DNA of 64,000 nt from Nocardioidaceae bacterium (GTDB lineage Bacteria; Actinomycetota; Actinomycetes; Propionibacteriales; Nocardioidaceae), in the NCBI GenBank assembly GCA_017744365.1, contig JAGIBL010000001.1, positions 1,175,416-1,239,415 on the forward strand, given 5' to 3'. The position numbers and the translations under genes were made by a program. Below, piece after piece: positions 58,311 to 64,000 of the stretch. The notes beneath the pieces are model-generated. The model had not been told where the DNA came from. It made no database searches and saw only the letters and a program-made list of their open reading frames with translations. Numbering within the stretch: the stretch's first letter is position 1; each line of letters opens with the position of its first letter.

Positions 58311-60779
58311 GTGCGCAGCCTCCAACGCGACGAAGCCGTCGCCCGCTTCGACCTCCTCACCCTCGCCTCGTACGACGTCAGCCTCGACCTGCGCGGCGAG
58401 GAGACGTTCACCAGCCGGACGGTGATCGAGCTCGTGAGCAGAGGCGGCGAGACCTTCCTCGACCTGAAGCCGGTCAGCCTGGAGACGATCCGCCTGGACG
58501 GCGCCGCGCTGCCGGTCGACGCGCTGGCCGAGGGCCGCTACCCGCTGAGCCTCGCCGCGGGCGAGCACCGCGTCGAGGTCGAGGCGACCATGCCGTTCCG
58601 CAACGACGGCGAGGGCCTGCACAAGGCGATCGACCCCAGCGACGGCCGTGCGTACGTCTACCAGATGAGCTTCATGAGCGCCGCGCCCAGCGTGTTCGCC
58701 TGCTTCGACCAGCCGGACCTGAAGGCGCCGTACACGCTGCACGTCACCACGCCGCCGGACTGGAACGTCACCGCGAACGCTCCCGGCCGCGAGGAGGCCC
58801 CGGGCATCTGGGAGTTCGAGCAGAGCCAGCCGCTCTCGACGTACTTCACCTGCCTGGTCGCCGGCCCGTACCGCCGGATCGCCGACAGCCACGACGGCAT
58901 CGACCTCGGCCTGCTCTGCCGGTCCTCGATGATCGGCGCGCTCGAGGCGGACGCCGACGAGCTGCTCACCATGACCAAGCAGTGCTTCGACGAGTTCCAC
59001 CGGCTCTTCGGCATCCGCTACGCCTTCGGCAAGTACGACCAGGCGTTCGTGCCGGAGTTCAACGCCGGCGCCATGGAGAACCCCGGCTGCGTCACCTTCC
59101 GCGAACCGCTGCTGTTCACGACGAAGGTCCCGCGCGCCCTGCGCGTGCAGCGCGCCACCACGGTCGCGCACGAGATGGCCCACCAGTGGTTCGGCAACCT
59201 GACCACACCGACGTGGTGGGACGACCTCTGGCTCAACGAGGCGTTCGCCGAGTACATGGGCAACCGGGTCACGGCCGAGGTCACCGAGTTCTCCGAGGCC
59301 CTGGTCTGGGCATCGCTGGCCCGGAAGAACTGGGGCCTGACATCGGACTCCCGGCCCTCCACGCATCCGGTCGCCGGGAACGGCGCCACCGACGCCGACG
59401 CGGCCCTGCAGGACTTCGACGGCATCTCCTACTCCAAGGGCCACGCCGTGCTCACCCAGCTGGCCGACCGGGTGGGCGACGAGGTGTTCTTCGGCGGCGT
59501 CCGTGAGCACTTCGAGACCCACCGCTTCGGCAACGCCACCATGCAGGACCTCTTCGGGTCCTGGGAGCGGGCCGGCGCGGGTGACCTGGAGACCTGGACC
59601 ACGGCCTGGCTGCGAACCGCCGGCCTGGACCGGATCGAGCTCGACCGCGAGGCGGGTGCGCTGGTGCGAACCACACCCGCCGGCGAGACGGTGGACCGCG
59701 AGCACGCCCTCGACATCGCGCAGTGGCAGGGTTCATGGAGCACCTCCGAGGTTCTCGTCGCGAGTGGGCTCACCAGGATCAGCGTCGGCACCGACACTCC
59801 GGTCGTGCTCGACCCGCGCGACACCGCCTGGGCCGACCTGACCCTCGACCCGGTGACCGCCGCCGCGCTGCCCGCGCTCCTCCCCCGCACCCGGGACCCG
59901 CTGCTGCGAGCCACCATCTGGAACACCGCGCGCAACGGCGTCCACCACGCCCGTCTCGACCCGGACACCGCCGTCGACCTGCTCGTCGCCGGCATCCCCA
60001 ACGAGGAGCAGGACACCGCGGTCGGCGTGCTCGGCGTCTGGGCAGGCGACGACGGCGAGGGCGCCCGGGCGACCGTCCACGAGAAGCTGCTCACCGTCGT
60101 ACGGTCTCCGGACACCGCCCGCGCCCGGCTGCACGCCGCGTTCACCGAGCGCGCCGACACCGCGCCGGCCGGCTCCGACCTGCAGCTGGCCGCCCTCCAG
60201 GCCGCGATCGGCACCGCCCCCACGCCCACCTACCTGCGCGCGCTGCTCGACGGCGAGCTGCCCGAGGGCGTCGAGCTCGACTCCGGTCTGCGCTGGCGGG
60301 TGCTCAAGCGGCTCACCTCGCTCGCCGCCACCGACCTCGACGAGCTCGACCGCGAGCTGGCCGTGGAGAACGACGCCAAGACCCAGCTCGCGCACGCCTG
60401 GTGCCGCGCCCGGATGCCCGATCCCGAGGCCAAGGCCTGGGCCTGGCAGCGGTTCACCGGCGAGGTCAACGCGTCCAACTACGAGATCGAGGCGGTCGGC
60501 ACCGGGTTCTGGCAGAGCGGCCGCGAGGACCTGCTCACGCCGTACGTGTCCCGCTACTTCGGCGAGGTGCCCGGCACCGCGCAGGTCCGCGCCGGCTGGG
60601 GCCTGGCCGACGCCGCGCACTACTTCTTCCCGATCACCGTGGTCAGCCCGGAGACGCTGGCCCTGGCCGACGAGGTGCTCGCCGGCGAGGGGCTCAACCG
60701 CAGCCTGCGCCGGATGCTGGTGGACGCCGCGGACGAGCTGCGCTGCCGGCTGACCGCCCGAGCCCGGTACGGCGGATGA
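58311..60779 (+). CDS. pepN: Aminopeptidase N (M1 metallopeptidase)
   Basis: An 822-residue zinc aminopeptidase. The exopeptidase motif is GAMENPG, the zinc motif H287-E288-x2-H291 (HEMAHQWFGN), with E310 in NEAFAEY. An ERAP1-like C-terminal helical domain (about 500-800) follows. Length suits the actinobacterial PepN. It removes N-terminal residues from peptides in the cytoplasm. GTG 58311. It overlaps fdhD by 4 nt. Confidence 0.95.
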   Translation: MRSLQRDEAVARFDLLTLASYDVSLDLRGEETFTSRTVIELVSRGGETFLDLKPVSLETIRLDGAALPVDALAEGRYPLSLAAGEHRVEVEATMPFRNDGEGLHKAIDPSDGRAYVYQMSFMSAAPSVFACFDQPDLKAPYTLHVTTPPDWNVTANAPGREEAPGIWEFEQSQPLSTYFTCLVAGPYRRIADSHDGIDLGLLCRSSMIGALEADADELLTMTKQCFDEFHRLFGIRYAFGKYDQAFVPEFNAGAMENPGCVTFREPLLFTTKVPRALRVQRATTVAHEMAHQWFGNLTTPTWWDDLWLNEAFAEYMGNRVTAEVTEFSEALVWASLARKNWGLTSDSRPSTHPVAGNGATDADAALQDFDGISYSKGHAVLTQLADRVGDEVFFGGVREHFETHRFGNATMQDLFGSWERAGAGDLETWTTAWLRTAGLDRIELDREAGALVRTTPAGETVDREHALDIAQWQGSWSTSEVLVASGLTRISVGTDTPVVLDPRDTAWADLTLDPVTAAALPALLPRTRDPLLRATIWNTARNGVHHARLDPDTAVDLLVAGIPNEEQDTAVGVLGVWAGDDGEGARATVHEKLLTVVRSPDTARARLHAAFTERADTAPAGSDLQLAALQAAIGTAPTPTYLRALLDGELPEGVELDSGLRWRVLKRLTSLAATDLDELDRELAVENDAKTQLAHAWCRARMPDPEAKAWAWQRFTGEVNASNYEIEAVGTGFWQSGREDLLTPYVSRYFGEVPGTAQVRAGWGLADAAHYFFPITVVSPETLALADEVLAGEGLNRSLRRMLVDAADELRCRLTARARYGG

Positions 60780-61594
60780 CCCGCCGCCCCGGCCCCACCG
60801 TCCGCACCCGCGTGGTCGAGCTGCGCGGCGAGGAGCGGCTCGCGCACGAGGACCGGCTGGCGACCGAGGAACCGCTGGAGATCCGGCTCGCCTGGCCGGG
60901 CGCGCCCGCGCGCCGGATCGGGGTGACCATGCGGACGCCCGGGAACGACTTCGAGCTGGCCGCCGGGTGGTTGGTGCACGAACAGGTCGTCGCGCCCGCG
61001 CACGTGACCGCGGTCCGGTACTGCACCGACGTGGACCTGGCGCCCGAGGAGGAGTTCAACGTCGTCACGGTCGAGTCGAGCGCGGCTCCGCTGCGGCTGC
61101 CGGAGGCGCGCCTGGTGACGGCGGCCTGCGGGGTCTGCGGGACCACCTCGATCGCCGACGTCGCCCGGCTCGCCGCCTCCCCCGCGGTACCGGCGCTCCC
61201 GGTCGAGGTGATCCGGTCGCTGCCGGACCGGCTGCGCCAGGCCCAGCCCGGGTTCGAGCGCACCGGCGGGCTGCACGCGGCCGGGCTCTTCGACGCCGCC
61301 GGCGAGCCGGTCGTGGTCCGCGAGGACGTCGGCCGGCACAACGCGGTGGACAAGGTGGTCGGCTCTCGGCTGCTCGCCGGCGAACCCGTGCCGCCCGTGC
61401 TCGTGCTCAGCGGCCGGGTCGGGTTCGAGCTGGTCCAGAAGGCCGCCGTCTCCGGGATCGGGCTGGTCGTCGCCGTCGGGGCGCCCTCCTCGCTGGCGGT
61501 CTCGCTGGCGGAGGAGACCGGGATCGCGGTGGTCGGGTTCACCCGCCCGGACCGGTGCGTGGTGTACGCCGGAGCCGATGCCCTCGGCGTGTGA
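60776..61594 (+). CDS. fdhD: Formate dehydrogenase accessory sulfurtransferase FdhD
   Basis: A 272-residue protein carrying sulfur from IscS to the molybdenum cofactor of formate dehydrogenase. The key pair is C118-x2-C121 in TAACGVCGTTS; GGLHAAGLFD, DVGRHNAVDKVVG and SGRVGFELVQKA are further family motifs. It overlaps pepN by 4 nt (ATGA). No formate dehydrogenase is in the window. Confidence 0.95.
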   Translation: MTRRPGPTVRTRVVELRGEERLAHEDRLATEEPLEIRLAWPGAPARRIGVTMRTPGNDFELAAGWLVHEQVVAPAHVTAVRYCTDVDLAPEEEFNVVTVESSAAPLRLPEARLVTAACGVCGTTSIADVARLAASPAVPALPVEVIRSLPDRLRQAQPGFERTGGLHAAGLFDAAGEPVVVREDVGRHNAVDKVVGSRLLAGEPVPPVLVLSGRVGFELVQKAAVSGIGLVVAVGAPSSLAVSLAEETGIAVVGFTRPDRCVVYAGADALGV

Positions 61595-61631
61595 CCCGGG
61601 TTCTGTCGGCGCCCGTTCCTAGGGTTGTCGC

Positions 61632-62780
61632 GTGCGCATCCTCCACACCTCCGACTGGCACCTGGGGCGGCAGTTCCACGGCCAGTCGATGCTCGCGCAC
61701 CAGGAGGCGTTCCTGGACCACCTGGTCGGGGTGATCGAGGAGCGCGAGGTCGACCTGCTGGTGGTCGCCGGGGACGTCTTCGACCGGGCGCTGCCGCCGG
61801 TGGACGCGGTCGCGCTCGCCGACGAGGCGTTCGCCCAGCTGGCCCGTTCCCGCGCGCGGGTGGTGGTCACCAGCGGCAACCACGACTCCGCGACCCGGCT
61901 CGGGCTCAACAGCCGCCTCATCGACGCGGCCGGCTTCCACCTGCGCACCGAGCCGGACCGGGTGGCCGACCCGGTGCTGCTCGACGACGAGCACGGACCA
62001 GTCGCCGTGTACGGCATTCCCTACCTGGAGCCCGACCTCCTCCGCGCCCGCTGGGACCTGCCGGCGCGCTCGCACCAGGCGGTCCTGGGCGAGGCCGTAC
62101 GCCGGATCCGCGGCGACCTCGCCGCCCGGCCCGCGAGCCGCGCGGTCGTGGTGGCGCACGCCTTCGTGGCCGGCGGGGAGGCCAGCGACTCCGAGCGCGA
62201 CATCGCCGTCGGCGGGGTCGCGCTGGTGCCGACCGGGGTCTTCGACGGGATCGACTACGTCGCGCTCGGGCACCTGCACGGGCGGGCGGTGCTGTCCGGG
62301 TCGATCCGCTACTCGGGCTCGCCGCTGGCCTACTCGTTCTCCGAGGCCCACCACCTCAAGGGCTCCTGGCTGGTCGACCTGGGCGCGGACGGTCTCGTCG
62401 CCGAGGAGTTCGTCCCGGCCCCGGTCCCCCGCAGGCTGGCGCGGGTCTCCGGGCGGATCGACGACCTGCTCGCCGATCCGCGGTACGCCGACCTCGAGGA
62501 CGCCTGGCTGCAGGTCAGCCTGACCGACGAGGTCCGGCCCGCGCAGGCGATGGCCCGGCTCCAGCAGCGGTTCCCGCACGCCGTCGCTCTCCAGTTCACG
62601 CCGGCTTCCCCCGGCGGCCCCACCCCGGTCGCGCGCGCGGAAGGGCGCACCGACCACGACATCGCGCTCGACTTCGTGACGGCGGTGCGCGGCACCCCGG
62701 CCACCGCGGAGGAGAGCGCGCTGCTCCTCGAGGCGTGCGACGCCGCGGCCCGCGAGCCCGACGCCGACCCGGTGGCCTGA
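61632..62780 (+). CDS. sbcD: Exonuclease SbcD (Mre11 type)
   Basis: A 382-residue calcineurin-like nuclease, the Mre11-like subunit of SbcCD that opens hairpin and protein-blocked DNA ends. Metal motifs: ILHTSDWHLGR, VVAGDVFDR, TSGNHDS, VAHAFV and LGHLHG. GTG 61632. The stop overlaps the start of sbcC by one nucleotide (TGATG). Confidence 0.95.
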   Translation: MRILHTSDWHLGRQFHGQSMLAHQEAFLDHLVGVIEEREVDLLVVAGDVFDRALPPVDAVALADEAFAQLARSRARVVVTSGNHDSATRLGLNSRLIDAAGFHLRTEPDRVADPVLLDDEHGPVAVYGIPYLEPDLLRARWDLPARSHQAVLGEAVRRIRGDLAARPASRAVVVAHAFVAGGEASDSERDIAVGGVALVPTGVFDGIDYVALGHLHGRAVLSGSIRYSGSPLAYSFSEAHHLKGSWLVDLGADGLVAEEFVPAPVPRRLARVSGRIDDLLADPRYADLEDAWLQVSLTDEVRPAQAMARLQQRFPHAVALQFTPASPGGPTPVARAEGRTDHDIALDFVTAVRGTPATAEESALLLEACDAAAREPDADPVA

Positions 62781-64000
62781 TGAGGCTGCACACGCTCACC
62801 GCCACCGCCTTCGGTCCGTTCTCCGGGACGGTCTCCGTCGACTTCGACGCGCTCGCGGCCGGGGGGCTGTTCCTGCTCACCGGCGCGACCGGCGCCGGCA
62901 AGACCAGCGTGCTCGACGCGGTGTGCTTCGCCCTCTACGGGCAGGTCCCGGGCGATCGCTCCGGCGCGAAGCACCTGCACAGCGACCACGCCCCCGCCGA
63001 CCGCGAGCCGCGGGTGGTGCTGGACCTCAGCATCGGCGAGCGCCGGTTCCGGTTCAGCCGCTCGCCGTCCTGGACCCGGCCGAAGAGGCGCGGCGACGGG
63101 GTCACCACCGTCCAGGCGCACGTCGTGGTGGAGGAGCAGCGCGACGGGTCCTGGACCGCTCTGACCAACCGGCTCGACGACGCCGGCCTGCTGGTCAGCG
63201 ACCTGCTCGGCATGTCGTGCGCGCAGTTCACCCAGGTGGCCATGCTGCCGCAGGGACGGTTCCAGGCGTTCCTGCGCGCGTCGTCCGCCGAACGGCACGC
63301 GGTGCTGCAGCAGCTGTTCCGGACCGACCGGTTCGAGCGGGTGGAGCGATGGCTGGTCGAGCGTCGTACGGCGGACCGGCGGGCGAGCGAGGCGGCCGGG
63401 GCCCGTGTCCGCGGCGCGCTGCACCGGATCGAGGAGGCCGGTGGGACCCCGCTGCCCGAGGAGTGGGCCGAGGCTCTCGAGCTGGCGGCCGAGGACGAGC
63501 GGCTGCGGGCCTGGTCGAGCACGCTGACCGAGCAGGCCTCCGCGGACGCCGCCGACGCCCATGCCGAGACCCAGCGGGCGATCCTCGCCGAGGAGACCGC
63601 CCGGGACGCGCTGGCCTCGGCGCGAGCCCTGGTCTCGCTGGTCGAGCGCGCCACCCGCGCCCGGTCCGACCTGGACGCCCTCGACGCCGAGGCGGCCGCG
63701 CTGGCCGCGGCCCGCGACCAGGTGGACCGGCACCGTCGGGCGGCCGCGCTCACCCCGCTGGCCGCGCGGCTGCGCAGCGCCGAACACGACCGCCGCCAAG
63801 CGGCCAGCGCATGGGCCGAGCAGCTCGCCCGGCACGGCCACGAGGACCGGCCGGCCCTGGCAGCCGCACGACGCACGGCCGCGACCGAGCTCGCCACCGC
63901 CGAGGCCTTCCTCCCCCGGGCCCGCGCGCTCGCCGAGGGCGAGCAGGAGGTTGCGACCGCACGCACCAGCCTGGCCGAGACCGAGGCAGTGCTCCGGGAG
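62780..64000 (+). CDS. sbcC: Exonuclease SbcC (Rad50 type), N-terminal part
   Basis: A frame open to the window edge, giving the first 407 residues. It has the Rad50-like start MRLHTLTATAFGPFSG, Walker A GATGAGKTSVLDAVCFALYG, and QVAMLPQGRFQAFL (Q-loop). A long coiled-coil arm then starts at about residue 200 with heptad-like Ala/Glu/Leu content. The Zn-hook and Walker B are beyond the edge. It partners SbcD. Confidence 0.95.
   Translation, partial: MRLHTLTATAFGPFSGTVSVDFDALAAGGLFLLTGATGAGKTSVLDAVCFALYGQVPGDRSGAKHLHSDHAPADREPRVVLDLSIGERRFRFSRSPSWTRPKRRGDGVTTVQAHVVVEEQRDGSWTALTNRLDDAGLLVSDLLGMSCAQFTQVAMLPQGRFQAFLRASSAERHAVLQQLFRTDRFERVERWLVERRTADRRASEAAGARVRGALHRIEEAGGTPLPEEWAEALELAAEDERLRAWSSTLTEQASADAADAHAETQRAILAEETARDALASARALVSLVERATRARSDLDALDAEAAALAAARDQVDRHRRAAALTPLAARLRSAEHDRRQAASAWAEQLARHGHEDRPALAAARRTAATELATAEAFLPRARALAEGEQEVATARTSLAETEAVLRE

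Overview
The window is high-GC DNA (about 70 percent G+C by eye) with strong GC3 bias, frequent GTG starts and many ATGA/GTGA overlaps. It carries RbpA, a dolichol-phosphate-mannose-synthase-like (Ppm1) glycosyltransferase, a Mtr4/HelY-like helicase and an actinobacterial-type lysine aminomutase set. This points to an actinobacterium, most likely Nocardioides or another member of the Nocardioidaceae. There are no rRNA or tRNA genes, no CRISPR array and no intact transposase or phage module. It reads as ordinary chromosome with a few small lower-GC scars.

Layout. 1-4.5 kb: end of a helicase gene, an Lrp/AsnC regulator, a low-GC scar with a polymorphic-toxin tail and its probable immunity gene, a beta-hydroxyacid dehydrogenase, a DinB-like protein and a 5'-3' exonuclease. 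4.5-9.8 kb: lysine degradation by aminomutases (kamA divergent from kdd-kamD-kamE-kal). 9.8-18.2 kb: a non-coding stretch with a structured dispersed repeat, then ppm1, a second DinB-like gene, fxsA, rbpA with a sigma-R type promoter, an MFS exporter, a GDPD, a zinc-ribbon protein, an HTH-MurA fusion and a zinc alcohol dehydrogenase, then the second repeat copy. 18.2-27.3 kb: a PAS/response-regulator protein, a thioesterase, a second dehydrogenase, two large secreted repeat proteins, small stress-type proteins and an AraC regulator. 27.4-37.7 kb: a secreted small protein with an ABC export-like operon, VOC and PNPOx-like enzymes, a UvrA paralogue, a PI-PLC-like protein, a Rv2525c-like glycoside hydrolase with peptidoglycan-binding domains, and a scar of gene remnants.

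37.8-52.6 kb is catabolic. An APC permease and P1 peptidase lie opposite a TetR regulator, followed by a LOG protein, a MazEF-type toxin-antitoxin pair and an SGNH hydrolase. A PucR regulator then diverges from a seven-gene operon: DUF917 protein, hydantoinase/oxoprolinase, and a complete peptide-type ABC importer. 52.6-64 kb: a TrkA-N membrane protein, an ArsR/SRPBCC operon with twin operators, an aldo/keto reductase, a secreted cyclophilin, OsmC, a lipoprotein, aminopeptidase N, FdhD and SbcD with the start of SbcC.

The most useful leads are: (i) two copies of a repeat with the same bulged double stem, whose inner stem differs by compensatory changes; (ii) a shared 5' leader with a candidate Shine-Dalgarno-sequestering fold in front of two unrelated genes; (iii) the PucR/DUF917/hydantoinase/ABC locus, which looks like a complete uptake-and-ring-opening system for an unidentified cyclic amide; (iv) the HTH-MurA fusion facing an 18-bp inverted repeat; and (v) the toxin/immunity scar. 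All functions are inferred from sequence alone.
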